Assembly (NCBI GenBank): GCA_016722465.1
Contig: JADKJC010000013.1
Coordinates: 496,001 to 560,000 of the forward strand
DNA: 64,000 nucleotides
From: Chitinophagaceae bacterium
GTDB lineage: Bacteria; Bacteroidota; Bacteroidia; Chitinophagales; Chitinophagaceae
Direction of reading: 5' to 3'
In this document: piece by piece, positions 48,237 through 57,373 of the stretch
How the letters are laid out: every line of letters starts with the position of its first letter
How positions within the stretch are numbered: position 1 is the first letter of the stretch
The notes under the pieces: model-generated
What the model saw: only the letters and a program-made list of their open reading frames with translations
Told to the model about the DNA's origin: nothing
Databases searched by the model: none
Made by a program: the position numbers and the translations under genes

Positions 48237-48408
48237 TTGTAAAGAAGCAGCTTAGGACTGGACCTGATTAGTAATTGTTGAAAATAGAAGAATTCAGTAT
48301 TTCCTTAATGGATCAGCTTAACCAATTAATACCAGAAAATATTAAACTGAAAGTATTTTAAATGCAAGGCTATAAGCAACCCTGTGAAAGCCACAGTATG
48401 TGTTTTAG
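48237..48408. other. Spacer between the PID-CTERM-like gene and the export lipoprotein gene
   Basis: 172 AT-rich bases without a coding frame. It may carry a promoter or leader for the polysaccharide operon, but no good -7 box or hairpin was identified, so the export genes could also be read from the promoter upstream of the PID-CTERM-like gene. Confidence 0.4.
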
Positions 48409-48638
48409 TTAGTTTACCTTATCAGTCAGGTGCAAAGTTTTATCTTTCCTTCTGCTATCTCTAACTTTTTTGATTCCATATCCTACTCCTGCTGCTACCA
48501 ATAAACTTACACCTCCATCAATTGGCGCATCCGGATCTTCTCCAGGATCCCAAGCTGTGCACTACAAACCGTAGGAACCAAATTCAAAGCAGTTATTAAT
48601 AAGGTCGAAATAACCAGCGTTTTCCAAATACGTTTCAT
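48409..48638 (-). pseudogene. PID-CTERM-like exosortase substrate, mini-protein with one apparent base loss
   Basis: About 76 residues when repaired. A signal peptide from ATG 48638 (KRIWKTLVISTLLITALNLV, then PTVCSAQ) is followed after one added G in the run at 48549-48551 by LGDPGEDPDAPIDGG, a short membrane helix (VSLLVAAGVGYGI) and a basic end (KKVRDSRRKDK ... LTDKVN), stop at 48409-48411. The Pro-Ile-Asp motif, helix and basic cluster match the PID-CTERM type of C-terminal sorting signal (name recalled, not searched). Almost nothing lies between signal and sorting motif, so the mature product would be a very short peptide. An exosortase is in the same locus at 21053. Too short and broken to be found by ordinary gene calling. 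Confidence 0.75.
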
Positions 48639-48676
48639 TGAATGTCTTTTTAAAATAGAAATAATACCAATTGGCT

Positions 48677-48684
48677 CAAAATTA
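48677..48684 (-). promoter_or_regulatory. Probable -7 box upstream of the PID-CTERM-like gene and polysaccharide locus
   Basis: TAATTTTG on the minus strand is a perfect TAnnTTTG box, 39 bases before the ATG at 48638. A clear -33 TTTG is not at the ideal distance. As the most upstream element of the minus-strand run it may drive the whole locus. Confidence 0.4.
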
Positions 48685-49042
48685 GGGATAGTTTTCTTAA
48701 TTTAATCCATTTATCACTTCCAAATTTGAATAATTAAGCAAATATCTGATGCCGCTATGACAAAACCACTATTTTTTTGCATAAGCGATTGCTAGCCAAT
48801 TAAATTGTATCCCTCAATTGTATCCAAAAGCTTTTATAGGCACATTTTAAAAGTCATCTGAATTTTGCTGTATTATAACTACGGATTTTAAAATGCATAC
48901 GGTTTTAAGAAATGATAAAATCATTTGTATTTCTGGAATTTACCGGGATTGCTATAACCGTTCATCTAATAAATGTTCTTTTATTAGCTCTCCATACTTT
49001 TATGGCTTATTTTACCACTTTAAAAAAGCAAAAAACATAAGT
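48685..49042. other. Gene-free divergent spacer
   Basis: About 358 AT-rich bases between the leftward polysaccharide locus and the rightward DUF2911 gene. The DUF2911 frame is open upstream to 48893, but that part does not look like protein. No strong hairpin seen. Confidence 0.45.
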
Positions 49043-49573
49043 ATGAAAAATTTTTTTTCGCTATTGGCAATAGCTGCCCTTTCTGCAGCTTCTCTTACAA
49101 CCTTTGCCCAGGCAGGCGATGACAAAAGTAAAAGACCAAGCCCCCCTGCAGAAGCTAAAGAAACCCTGGCCAGTGGGGCAACAGTCACTATTAATTACAG
49201 CCAGCCGTCAGTAAAAGGCAGAACCATTGGCAAAGACCTGGAACCAATGACCGGTGAAATATGGCGTACCGGCGCTAATGAAGCCACTACTTTTACTACT
49301 ACCAAAGACATTAAAGTAAATGGCGGTGTGCTGCCTGCTGGTAAATACGCCCTGTTTACCATATCAAATGACAAGGAATGGACTGTTATTTTCAACAAAA
49401 AATCAGATCAATGGGGTGCTTATAGTTACAGCAAAGACCTGGATGCAGTAAGAATACAGGCGAAAGCCACCAAGTCTGAACTGTTTTCAGAAAAACTGAC
49501 TTTCACCATTGGTAAAACGGGGGCGATAAATATTCTCTGGGGCAATTACTTAGTGGAATTTACGGCACAATAA
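49043..49573 (+). CDS. Secreted DUF2911 protein
   Basis: 176 residues from ATG 49043, chosen because it opens a clean signal peptide (KNFFSLLAIAALSAASLTTF, AQ cleavage) whereas the longer open frame has no such start. The DUF2911 domain follows: ATVTINYSQPSVKGRTIGKD, then GEIWRTGANEATTFTTTKDI, LPAGKYALFTISNDKEWTVI and INILWGNYLVEF. The family is beta-rich, exported and of unknown function in Bacteroidota. Stand-alone gene. Confidence 0.9.
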   Translation: MKNFFSLLAIAALSAASLTTFAQAGDDKSKRPSPPAEAKETLASGATVTINYSQPSVKGRTIGKDLEPMTGEIWRTGANEATTFTTTKDIKVNGGVLPAGKYALFTISNDKEWTVIFNKKSDQWGAYSYSKDLDAVRIQAKATKSELFSEKLTFTIGKTGAINILWGNYLVEFTAQ

Positions 49574-49666
49574 CTTTCTTTTTTAAATTTATTTTAAGCT
49601 GCAAAAACGGGTAGTTTACTGCAAGTTTTTGCAGCTTTTCTATTAACTGTAAGTATTTTTGTGTTT

Positions 49667-49947
49667 ATGGGAGAATACTCAATGCAGGATGCACTGCAGC
49701 AGTTTTTAAAACGCAGCCGCCTTAAAGGGGGCATTCAGGCATTGCAAATTGAGGAAATATGGGAAAAAATAATGGGCAAGACTGTGGCAAAGTATACAGA
49801 TAAGATACAGATCATCAACCATACTCTTTTCATCTCAACCCAGGTGGCGCCATTGAAAATGAATTGCTATTTCAGAAAGAAAAAATAATTGAAAGAGTTA
49901 ATGAGGCTCTTGGTGAAAAAGTGATAAAAGAAGTGGTAATCAAATAA
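49667..49947 (+). pseudogene. DUF721 protein, apparent frameshift
   Basis: From ATG 49667 the protein reads SMQDALQQFLKRSRLKGGIQ and EIWEKIMGKTVAKYTDKIQI, the DUF721 (DciA-like) core, up to TQVAPLK. One added A in the run 49856-49859 continues with NELLFQKEKIIERVNEALGE and KVIKEVVIK to a stop at 49945-49947; repaired length about 94 residues. The frame without repair ends in an unrelated MNCYFRKKK. DUF721 proteins are thought to act in DNA replication as helicase-loader-like factors in some phyla (family knowledge). A perfect -7 box TATTTTTG lies at 49654-49661, so the leader would be very short. Confidence 0.8.
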
Positions 49948-49988
49948 TCTTAATCTCAACTGATCACATTATTAACGCTCTTTGGGAA

Positions 49989-50327
49989 TTAATTCCACCT
50001 CCCTTGTGTTGCTGCAATGGTACCAAAGAATATGATTAATAAAATGATAGCAACAATAACAAGCGCTGAAAGCACGACTCCAATAATCGAACATACTCTT
50101 CCTGCATTTAAAGTTCCATAACTGGATGGCGTATACATTTCAGGATTGGCAAGGTATAGTTTTTTGTCTTTGTTGGCAAGCACCAAACCAATGATTCCAC
50201 AGATAATACCTATGCCATAACAGAAAGTGGCAACTATAGAAATAATGCCCAATACCAATGATGCCGTTGCATTGGGAAGATTCTGCTGGCCGCCGTAATT
50301 TGATTTTAGTAAGTCTTGTTGCTCCAT
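49989..50327 (-). CDS. DUF4190/CCC-motif small membrane protein
   Basis: 112 residues with two membrane segments (about 24-50 and 78-105) separated by a polar loop (NKDKKLYLANPEMYTPSSYG). The pattern ASLVLGIISIVATFCYGIGI, then VCSIIGVVLSALVIVAI matches the DUF4190 type. No function known. Lies five bases after the DUF2752 gene, same strand, probably co-transcribed with it and with proS. Confidence 0.8.
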   Translation of the reverse strand: MEQQDLLKSNYGGQQNLPNATASLVLGIISIVATFCYGIGIICGIIGLVLANKDKKLYLANPEMYTPSSYGTLNAGRVCSIIGVVLSALVIVAIILLIIFFGTIAATQGRWN

Positions 50328-50332
50328 TTCTG

Positions 50333-50653
50333 TCAGGTTAAATGCTGGTGAACTATTTTGTAAATATAATTAGTTACAATAATGGCAGCAACAAATATAT
50401 AGCTGCACACAATTATTTTACTCCCTCTGCTGAATTTAAAGGTCAGATGTAGCACCGCAAACAGGAAAAATAATAACAGTGGTATGGTTACCGGGTGCAG
50501 CGTTATACTCAATGCCAGATCTCCCCTCAATAATGCTGCTAAACTTCGTTGCAGCCCACACCCCGGGCAATCGAAATGCAGGTATTTTTTTACAGGGCAA
50601 ACCAGTTGACTGGCCTGTAACCAATGGGCAATATCATTTAAAAATAGAAACAC
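50333..50653 (-). CDS. DUF2752 small membrane protein
   Basis: 106 residues. The family signature CPVKKYLHFDCPGCGLQRSL (about 19-38) precedes two membrane segments. DUF2752 proteins are inner-membrane proteins of unknown role, often next to DUF4190-type genes in Bacteroidota, as here. Eight bases follow the proS stop, so it is likely part of that transcript. Confidence 0.88.
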   Translation of the reverse strand: MFLFLNDIAHWLQASQLVCPVKKYLHFDCPGCGLQRSLAALLRGDLALSITLHPVTIPLLLFFLFAVLHLTFKFSRGSKIIVCSYIFVAAIIVTNYIYKIVHQHLT

Positions 50654-50661
50654 CTGGTTTG

Positions 50662-52140
50662 TTAGTAAGCCCTTGCAAATAAAACCCTTTGACTGCTAGG
50701 CTTTCCAGTTAAAATACACTTGCCTTCTTCCTGCTGGTTATCCAGCGGAATACAACGGATAGTAGCTTTAGCCAGTTCTTTAATTTTATCTTCTGTTTCG
50801 CCGGTGCCATCCCAGTGAGCAGCAATAAAACCCGTTTTTTCATCCAGCAGTTTTACAAACTCCTCCCAGGTATCTGCCTTTGTAATATGCTCATCCCTGA
50901 AGTTTTTTGCTTTATTGAAAATAGTGATCTGAATATCCTCCAGCAGCTGAATGACATTCTGGCTAAGCCCATCGATACTGTAACTCATTTTTTCTTTGGT
51001 ATCTCTTCTTGCTACTTCCACCACATTGTTAGCAAGGTCACGGGCGCCAATGGCAATTCTTACAGGAACACCTTTCATTTCGTATTCAGCAAATTTCCAT
51101 CCCGGCCTGTTGTTGTCACTGTCATCATATTTAACCCGTACACCGGCGGCTTTCAATTCCTTCAGCAGCGCATTTACTTTTTCATCGATCAATTGTTTCT
51201 GGTCATCGCCTTTATAAATGGGCACAATTACTACTTGCAGTGGTGCCAGTTTAGGAGGAAGGATCAGCCCGTCATCATCACTATGTGCCATTACCAGGCC
51301 ACCGATGAGCCTGGTGCTTACACCCCAGCTGGTAGCCCATACGTAATCCAATTTGTTTTCTTTATCGGCAAATTTCACATCAAATGCCTTGGCAAAATTC
51401 TGTCCCAGGAAATGGGATGTGCCAGCCTGCAATGCCTTACCATCCTGCATCAAGGCTTCAATACAATAGGTATCCACTGCTCCGGCAAAACGTTCGTTCT
51501 CTGTTTTTACACCTTTCACCACCGGCATGGCCATATAGGTTTCTGCAAACTCTGCATACACATTCAGCATTTGAACAGTTTCTTCTTCGGCTTCTTTTTT
51601 AGTAGCGTGTGCTGTATGCCCTTCCTGCCATAAAAATTCAGTTGTACGTAAGAATAAACGGGTACGCATCTCCCATCTTACCACATTGGCCCATTGATTA
51701 ATGAGGATTGGCAGATCCCGGTATGATTGTATCCAACCTTTATAAGTGCTCCAGATAATAGCTTCACTGGTTGGGCGAACCACCAGTTCTTCTTCCAGTT
51801 TTGCTTCAGGATCAACAATTAGTTTTCCTTTATTCTCCGGATCAGATTTTAACCGGTAATGCGTAACAATGGCGCATTCTTTTGCAAAACCTTCTGCATT
51901 TTTCTCTTCAGCCTCGAACAAACTTTTAGGAACAAACAAAGGAAAGTATGCATTCTGGTGACCTGTTTCTTTGAACATTTTATCCAACTGGCTTTGTATG
52001 TTTTCCCAAAGGGCAAAACCATAGGGCTTGATAACCATACAACCCCTTACTGCACTGTAATCTGCCAGCCCGGCTTTTATAATTAAATCATTGTACCATT
52101 GAGAATAATCCTGCTCCCTGCTTGTAATTTCTTTGCTCAT
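50662..52140 (-). CDS. proS: Prolyl-tRNA synthetase (short, archaeal/eukaryotic type)
   Basis: 492 residues, class II aminoacyl-tRNA synthetase. Motif 2 and the catalytic region are visible ([40 protein letters not shown], then [20 protein letters not shown]). The protein lacks the large insertion domain of bacterial-type ProRS and ends in the C-terminal zinc-binding-like domain typical of the archaeal/eukaryotic branch ([20 protein letters not shown]). This branch is normal for Bacteroidota. It charges tRNA-Pro in the cytoplasm. Upstream a -7 box and a small hairpin are listed at 52304-52324. Confidence 0.96.
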   Translation of the reverse strand: MSKEITSREQDYSQWYNDLIIKAGLADYSAVRGCMVIKPYGFALWENIQSQLDKMFKETGHQNAYFPLFVPKSLFEAEEKNAEGFAKECAIVTHYRLKSDPENKGKLIVDPEAKLEEELVVRPTSEAIIWSTYKGWIQSYRDLPILINQWANVVRWEMRTRLFLRTTEFLWQEGHTAHATKKEAEEETVQMLNVYAEFAETYMAMPVVKGVKTENERFAGAVDTYCIEALMQDGKALQAGTSHFLGQNFAKAFDVKFADKENKLDYVWATSWGVSTRLIGGLVMAHSDDDGLILPPKLAPLQVVIVPIYKGDDQKQLIDEKVNALLKELKAAGVRVKYDDSDNNRPGWKFAEYEMKGVPVRIAIGARDLANNVVEVARRDTKEKMSYSIDGLSQNVIQLLEDIQITIFNKAKNFRDEHITKADTWEEFVKLLDEKTGFIAAHWDGTGETEDKIKELAKATIRCIPLDNQQEEGKCILTGKPSSQRVLFARAY

Positions 52141-52303
52141 TGACGGTGTTTATTTTTCGTTTCAGTTATGTAAGGTAGACCTCAAAAATATTTTAAATGT
52201 TTGATTATTAAAATTTTGTCCCGCTTTGTTTTAGCACTTATTTAACGCAGTCCGAATAAACCGGTGCAGCATAATGGCAAAGATTTTGGACTATAATTTA
52301 ACA

Positions 52304-52324
52304 GCCTCCTGAGGCGCAAAAGTA
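52304..52324 (-). promoter_or_regulatory. Probable proS promoter -7 box with start-proximal hairpin
   Basis: On the minus strand TACTTTTG (52317-52324) is a perfect TAnnTTTG box, followed at once by the palindrome GCCTCAGGAGGC (52304-52315), which would lie at the very 5' end of the transcript. The proS ATG is 164 bases further on. Function of the hairpin unknown. Confidence 0.4.
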
Positions 52325-52360
52325 GTAACTTCATATTCAAATAACATAAAAACCCACGCC

Positions 52361-53026
52361 ATGAACAGTAAACTTTTACTAATCACAATTTCAATAATAA
52401 CTTTGGCCAGTTGCTCTACTGCCTACAAAACTGGTCAAACACCAGACGATGTTTATTATTCCCCTGCCCGTTTTTATGATGAAGATAAAAGGGAAGACAA
52501 TAAAAAAGATGAAGAAGTAAGGAAAGATTATGCCGAAGAAAGACAAATAAGAATGGGAATAAATAACCCACGCTGGAGATATTTTGATAACGACATTTAT
52601 TACAGTCCTTATAATTACGGTTACAATTACGGCTATTATTACAACCCCTATTACTGCACATTCCCGGTTTATAACACTATTGTAGTTAAAACACCCAACC
52701 CAAAAAATACCACGCCAAGGATGGTTAATTTAGGTGGATATGGTAGTGGTTATAATAATAATAATAATAACAATGCAGTGAATACTAAAACAGGCAACTA
52801 TACCCCGGTACCCGTAAGAAGTTATAACAATAGCAATACGGGCAGCAGGCTTGGCAATACCCTAAATAAAATATTCAATAACAGCAACAGTTCATCCAAC
52901 AGCTCTTCAGGAACTAACCGCACTTACACACCATCATCTTCAAGCAGTAGCAGCAGTTCTTCATCAGGAAGCAGTTCGTCCGGCAGTAGTACATCAAGGC
53001 CTGCAAGAAGTGGAAAGGGTGGTTGA
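52361..53026 (+). CDS. Lipoprotein of low complexity, unknown function
   Basis: 221 residues. Lipoprotein signal KLLLITISIITLASC (lipobox LASC) is followed by an acidic/basic segment (DEDKREDNKKDEEVRKDYAE), a Tyr/Asn-rich segment (YYSPYNYGYNYGYYYNPYY) and a long Asn- and Ser-rich tail ending KGG. Poly-Asn is encoded by an AAT/AAC run near 52750-52770. No enzyme domain seen. It precedes the FadL-like gene by about 90 bases on the same strand, and both are outer-membrane directed. Likely a surface-exposed lipoprotein, but function is unknown. Confidence 0.8.
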   Translation: MNSKLLLITISIITLASCSTAYKTGQTPDDVYYSPARFYDEDKREDNKKDEEVRKDYAEERQIRMGINNPRWRYFDNDIYYSPYNYGYNYGYYYNPYYCTFPVYNTIVVKTPNPKNTTPRMVNLGGYGSGYNNNNNNNAVNTKTGNYTPVPVRSYNNSNTGSRLGNTLNKIFNNSNSSSNSSSGTNRTYTPSSSSSSSSSSSGSSSSGSSTSRPARSGKGG

Positions 53027-53116
53027 TAAATCATTCATTTTTTATCAGCGATGAAGCAATCCGTTACTTCAGCAACATACTATTGCCTTAACATCATTCA
53101 ATTCAAAATTTTACCA

Positions 53117-54664
53117 ATGAAAAAATATTTACTCTCAATCCTGCTTTTTACCGGCACAAAACTGTTTGCTCAAATACCTGAAGATGTGTTGAAGTATTCT
53201 TTCTTTCCTCAAAATGGAACGGCCCGTAACCTTGCCATTGGTGGTGCCATGGGTTCGTTGGGTGGAGACATTACAGCAACCTTTGTAAATCCCGCCGGGT
53301 TGGGCAATTACAGAACGGGTGAATTTGTATTTACACCTTCCTGGTTCATGAATAATAATAAAGCTGATTTCAGGAACAGCAGGCTGATCAACAAGAAGAA
53401 CAATTTTGGAATTGGCCCGATAGGTTTGGTATATGGCACTTCCACCAACCGCAATGAACCTGCTACCAGCCAGGCGTTCAGCATTGCAGTAACACAAACC
53501 GCCAGTTTTAATAATACCGTAAAATACAGGGGCTATAATAATTACAGCAGTTTTGCCGAACAATGGGCAGAAGAAGTTTCAAAAAGCGGTTTGAATTTTG
53601 ATGAAGTTTACAGCAATCCACAATATGCCTATGGATCAGCACAGGCCTTACATACATATCTGGTTGATACGTTCAGAGTGGGTGGTGATCTGCAGGTTAA
53701 ATCATTGCCGGAATTTATTTTAGAAAGCGGGCAAAGTTTACTGCAGGAAAAAACGATCGATACAAGAGGTGGTATTTACGAAATTGGGCTGGGTTATGCA
53801 TACAATAAAAAAGACCAATGGCTTTTTGGCGGAAGCCTTGGCGTTCCAATCGTAGATTATAGAAACACTACTACGTTTACCGAATCGGATACTTCTTCAA
53901 ATGCACATAATAACTTCGCCAATTTTAAATACACAGATGACTATAGTACCCGGGGAGTTGGGTTGAATTTAAAACTGGGTGTTATTTACAAACCAAAAGA
54001 ATTTATCAGGCTGGGGCTTGCGGTGCACTCTCCTACTTACATGATATCGCTGACTGATAAAAGAACCAGCAGCTTAACAGCCAACACAGAAGACTATAAC
54101 GGGACTTCTGCTATTTCATCCACCACGCTTCCGAACGGGCAACCGGGAGAAAGTAAATACAGTATGTTAACGCCATGGAAAGTGATGATCAGTGGTAGTT
54201 ATGTGTTCAGGGAAATACAGGATGTAAGAAAGCAAAAAGCATTCATCACGGCGGATATTGAATATGCCGGTTACAAACAGGGTGGTTTTTTTTCAACCAA
54301 CGAAGCACCCACTTCGGAGGAACTCAATTATTACAAAACATTGAATAAGGTTATCAGGCAACAATACAAAGGAGCGTTTAATTTCAGGTTAGGCGGTGAA
54401 TTAAAGTTCAATGTGATTATGGCAAGACTTGGTGCGGCCTATTACATGAATCCGTATAAAGACCCTGCATTAAATGCAAACAGGCTATTATTAAGTGGGG
54501 GATTGGGCTACCGCAACAAAGGTTTCTTTATAGATGTAACCTATGTACATTCCTTTAATAAAGATGTTGATTTTGCCTACAGGTTGCAGGATAAGAGCAA
54601 CACTTTTGCCACTGTTAAAAATCAAAGGGGGAATATTTCACTGACGTTAGGTACAAAGTTTTGA
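53117..54664 (+). CDS. OmpP1/FadL-family outer-membrane transport protein
   Basis: 515 residues from ATG 53117, which opens a signal peptide (KKYLLSILLFTGTKLFAQ); the open frame from 53051 adds residues that do not fit. Early block YSFFPQNGTARNLAIGGAMG SLGGDITATFVNPAGLG matches the FadL hatch motif with its NPAG. The rest is a 14-strand beta barrel ending ISLTLGTKF, with a terminal aromatic Phe. Family members import long-chain fatty acids or other hydrophobic molecules across the outer membrane. The gene ends at a strong terminator. Confidence 0.88.
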   Translation: MKKYLLSILLFTGTKLFAQIPEDVLKYSFFPQNGTARNLAIGGAMGSLGGDITATFVNPAGLGNYRTGEFVFTPSWFMNNNKADFRNSRLINKKNNFGIGPIGLVYGTSTNRNEPATSQAFSIAVTQTASFNNTVKYRGYNNYSSFAEQWAEEVSKSGLNFDEVYSNPQYAYGSAQALHTYLVDTFRVGGDLQVKSLPEFILESGQSLLQEKTIDTRGGIYEIGLGYAYNKKDQWLFGGSLGVPIVDYRNTTTFTESDTSSNAHNNFANFKYTDDYSTRGVGLNLKLGVIYKPKEFIRLGLAVHSPTYMISLTDKRTSSLTANTEDYNGTSAISSTTLPNGQPGESKYSMLTPWKVMISGSYVFREIQDVRKQKAFITADIEYAGYKQGGFFSTNEAPTSEELNYYKTLNKVIRQQYKGAFNFRLGGELKFNVIMARLGAAYYMNPYKDPALNANRLLLSGGLGYRNKGFFIDVTYVHSFNKDVDFAYRLQDKSNTFATVKNQRGNISLTLGTKF

Positions 54665-54690
54665 GCGATTTCAATTGATAATTTATTAAT

Positions 54691-54719
54691 AAAGGGCTAC
54701 ACTTAAACGGTAGCCCTTT
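54691..54719. terminator. Bidirectional terminator between fadL-like and nifS-like genes
   Basis: AAAGGGCTAC (54691-54700) and GTAGCCCTTT (54710-54719) form a perfect 10-bp stem around a nine-base loop, with A-rich and T-rich flanks on both strands. It serves the two convergent genes. Confidence 0.88.
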
Positions 54720-54720
54720 A

Positions 54721-55845
54721 TTATATCAGTTCTTTTAATTTTGCGATCACCTGGTCAATTTCATCTTTTGTGTTGTACTTGCTGAAACTGAAACGTACTG
54801 CAATTTGATTGGGATTATTATTAATAGCACGTATTACATGAGAACCTGAATCTGCGCCGCTTGTGCAGGCACTGCCACCACTGGCACAAATATTATTGAT
54901 GTCAAGATTGAACAGCAGCATTTCAGATCTTTCAGATTTTGGGAAGCTCACATTTAGTACTGTATATAAACTTTGACCCAAAACATCTCCATTAAAATGC
55001 ACACCTGTAATCTGCTTTCTCAGCTCCTCATGCATATAGTATTTTAACATGCCAACATAAGCGCTGTCAGCTTCATGATTGTCGGTAGCTATTTCCAAAG
55101 CCTTTGCAAAGCCGATAATTCCGTATAGATTTTCTGTGCCTGCCCTCATATTCCTTTCCTGTCCGCCACCATGTATAAATGGCTGTATGCGTACATTTTC
55201 ATTAATGTACAACAATCCCACACCTTTTGGCCCGTGAAATTTGTGTCCTGCCCCTGTAATAAAGTGTACAGGTGTATTCCGGAGGTCGATAGGATAATGC
55301 CCCACAGTCTGAACTGTATCGCAATGAAATATGGCGTTGTATAATTTGCACAGTTCACCCACAGCCTTAATGTCGAGCAAATTGCCAATCTCATTATTGG
55401 CATGCATCAATGTTACCAGCGTTTTCTGCTCTGTTGCAGTAAGGAGTTTTTCCAGATCTTCCAGGTTAACATGTCCATTGGGCAATAGTTTTAGATAGCT
55501 CACTTTCGCAACATCCAATTTGTCAAGGTATTCAACCATGTGTAGCGTTGCATGGTGCTCAATAGCAGAGGTGATGATGTGCTTACAGCCTAAATCCCTC
55601 ACAGCAGCTGTGATGGCGGTGTTACTGCTTTCTGTGCCGCCGCTGGTAAAAAAGATTTCAGCCGGGTGTGCATTTAAAATTTTTGCTACCGATTTTCTTG
55701 CCTGCTCTATTCCCATTCTTGTTTCTCTTCCATAAGAGTAAATGGATGATGGATTGCCAAACTTTTCTGTAAAGTATGGCATCATTGTATCCAACACTTC
55801 TTTGTCAAGTGGTGTGGTGGCAGCATTGTCTAAATAGATCCTCAT
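54721..55845 (-). CDS. Cysteine desulfurase (NifS/IscS type)
   Basis: 374 residues, PLP enzyme. SAIEHHATLHMVEYL has the conserved His pair; TGAGHKFHGPKGVGLLYINE holds the PLP lysine; ICASGGSACTSGADS has the active-site Cys. It removes sulfur from cysteine for Fe-S clusters or tRNA thiolation. Whether this is the housekeeping IscS or a specialised copy cannot be told; no scaffold gene is nearby. A -7 box TACTTTTG on the minus strand lies at 55890-55897, with TTTC 19 bases further upstream, a fair promoter. Confidence 0.95.
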   Translation of the reverse strand: MRIYLDNAATTPLDKEVLDTMMPYFTEKFGNPSSIYSYGRETRMGIEQARKSVAKILNAHPAEIFFTSGGTESSNTAITAAVRDLGCKHIITSAIEHHATLHMVEYLDKLDVAKVSYLKLLPNGHVNLEDLEKLLTATEQKTLVTLMHANNEIGNLLDIKAVGELCKLYNAIFHCDTVQTVGHYPIDLRNTPVHFITGAGHKFHGPKGVGLLYINENVRIQPFIHGGGQERNMRAGTENLYGIIGFAKALEIATDNHEADSAYVGMLKYYMHEELRKQITGVHFNGDVLGQSLYTVLNVSFPKSERSEMLLFNLDINNICASGGSACTSGADSGSHVIRAINNNPNQIAVRFSFSKYNTKDEIDQVIAKLKELI

Positions 55846-55849
55846 TGTC

Positions 55850-55966
55850 GTGAATGGTCAATGGTGAATGGTTAATTATTTTCAGGTGTCAAAAGTAATA
55901 GGTAAAATTATGAAATGAAAAATTGAGCGGCTGCGATACTGGCATCATTCACCATTGCCGATTCAC
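55850..55966. repeat. Imperfect inverted repeat in the nifS-glmM spacer
   Basis: GTGAATGGTCAATGGTGAATG (55850-55870) faces CATTCACCATTGCCGATTCAC (55946-55966); about 18 of 21 positions pair. Such GAATGGT-type palindromes occur in spacers of related genomes. It overlaps the leader of the nifS-like gene and ends two bases before the glmM stop. Confidence 0.6.
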
Positions 55967-55967
55967 C

Positions 55968-57350
55968 TTACATTACTTCGTTGATATCCTTCATCAAACG
56001 CTTTGCAATATTATCTGCAGTAGTTTCAAAATTGCTTTCTGCATAAATTCGGATGATAGGTTCTGTATTACTGGTTCTTAAATGTACCCAATCTGTATCA
56101 AATTCAATTTTCAATCCATCCTCACTGTTGATGGGCTGGTTCTTGTATTTTGATTTTATCTTATCAAATACACTTTTTACATCAATGTTCCTTTCCAGCG
56201 TAATCTTATTCTTACTAATAAAATAATCAGGATAAGTATTTCTTAACTGCTTGATGCTTTTTTTGCTGTGTGCCAAATGTGTAAGGAACAATGCAATACC
56301 GATCAATGCATCCCTGCCATAATGCAGGTCAGGAACAATGATACCGCCATTGCCTTCACCTCCGATCACTGCATTCATAGCTTTCATCTTATTCACCACA
56401 TTCACCTCACCTACTGCACTTGGATAATATTGACCACCGTGTTTTTCCGTTACATCCCTTAAAGCACGGGTACTGCTCATATTTGAAACTGTATTTCCTT
56501 TTCTCTTACTTAAAACATAATCTGCAACCGCCACCAAAGTGTATTCTTCACCAAACATACTGCCATCTTCGCAAACAAAGCAAAGCCTGTCCACATCCGG
56601 ATCAACAGCAATACCAAGGCTTGCAGAATGCTTCACCACCTCTGTACTTAGCTGCGTAAGGTGTTCGGGTAGTGGTTCAGGATTGTGGGCAAACTTACCG
56701 GTCACTTCTTCATTCAACACCACAATATCTTTTACGCCCAACGCTTTTAACATAGCCGGCACCGCAATTGCACCCGTGCTGTTAACGGCATCCACCACAA
56801 TTTTAAATTTTGCTTTTTTAATGGCAGCAACATCTACCAGTTCATAGTTAAGGATGGCATCAATGTGTTTTTGCAACTGGTCGCCGCAATTTATTACAGC
56901 ACCCAGTTTATCAACGGATACAAAGTCAAAGGTCTCTTTTTCAGCAATAGCAAGTACCTGTAGTCCTTCTTCAACGTTAATAAATTCGCCTTTACTGTTC
57001 AATAACTTTAAGGCATTCCATTCTTTTGGGTTATGGCTTGCAGTGAGAATGATACCACCTGCAGCATTTTCAAATACCACGGCCATTTCCACCGTGGGGG
57101 TAGTGCTGTAATCGAGGTCAATTACATCCAGCCCGAGAGCGTTTAATGTGCTGATGACAAGTCCTTTTACCATAGCGCCACTGATGCGGCCATCCCTGCC
57201 TACAACTATTTTTTTTGCTGAAGGATTTTCCTTTATCAATAGTGTGCCGAAAGCCGCTGTGAATTTTACTACATCAAGGGGGGTCAGATTATCACCTGGG
57301 TTTCCGCCAATAGTGCCACGGATACCAGAAATACTTTTGATCAATGCCAT
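55968..57350 (-). CDS. glmM: Phosphoglucosamine mutase
   Basis: 460 residues, alpha-D-phosphohexomutase fold. IKSISGIRGTIGGNPGDNLT at the start, the phosphoserine loop GIILTASHNPKEWNALKLL (Ser near residue 103), metal loop VDPDVDRLCFV and GGEGNGGIIVPDLHYGRDAL are in order. The final domain holds LRTSNTEPIIRIYAE. It converts glucosamine-6-phosphate to glucosamine-1-phosphate, the route to UDP-GlcNAc used in peptidoglycan and surface glycans. Divergent from the CBS gene. A perfect -7 box TATCTTTG (minus strand, 57374-57381) stands 24 bases upstream. Confidence 0.92.
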   Translation of the reverse strand: MALIKSISGIRGTIGGNPGDNLTPLDVVKFTAAFGTLLIKENPSAKKIVVGRDGRISGAMVKGLVISTLNALGLDVIDLDYSTTPTVEMAVVFENAAGGIILTASHNPKEWNALKLLNSKGEFINVEEGLQVLAIAEKETFDFVSVDKLGAVINCGDQLQKHIDAILNYELVDVAAIKKAKFKIVVDAVNSTGAIAVPAMLKALGVKDIVVLNEEVTGKFAHNPEPLPEHLTQLSTEVVKHSASLGIAVDPDVDRLCFVCEDGSMFGEEYTLVAVADYVLSKRKGNTVSNMSSTRALRDVTEKHGGQYYPSAVGEVNVVNKMKAMNAVIGGEGNGGIIVPDLHYGRDALIGIALFLTHLAHSKKSIKQLRNTYPDYFISKNKITLERNIDVKSVFDKIKSKYKNQPINSEDGLKIEFDTDWVHLRTSNTEPIIRIYAESNFETTADNIAKRLMKDINEVM

Positions 57351-57373
57351 TTGTACCAGTTTTGGTTTGGCTG

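Noticed and set aside
48893..49042. N-terminal extension of the DUF2911 protein
   Set aside because: ATG 49043 opens a standard signal peptide; the extra 50 codons are spacer sequence.
4545..49947. Phase variation as the cause of the frameshifts
   Set aside because: The runs are short (three to seven), only losses occur, and housekeeping-type genes such as E1 and DUF721 are affected too; sequencing error is simpler.
53051..53116. Extended start for the FadL-like protein
   Set aside because: The signal peptide begins at ATG 53117.
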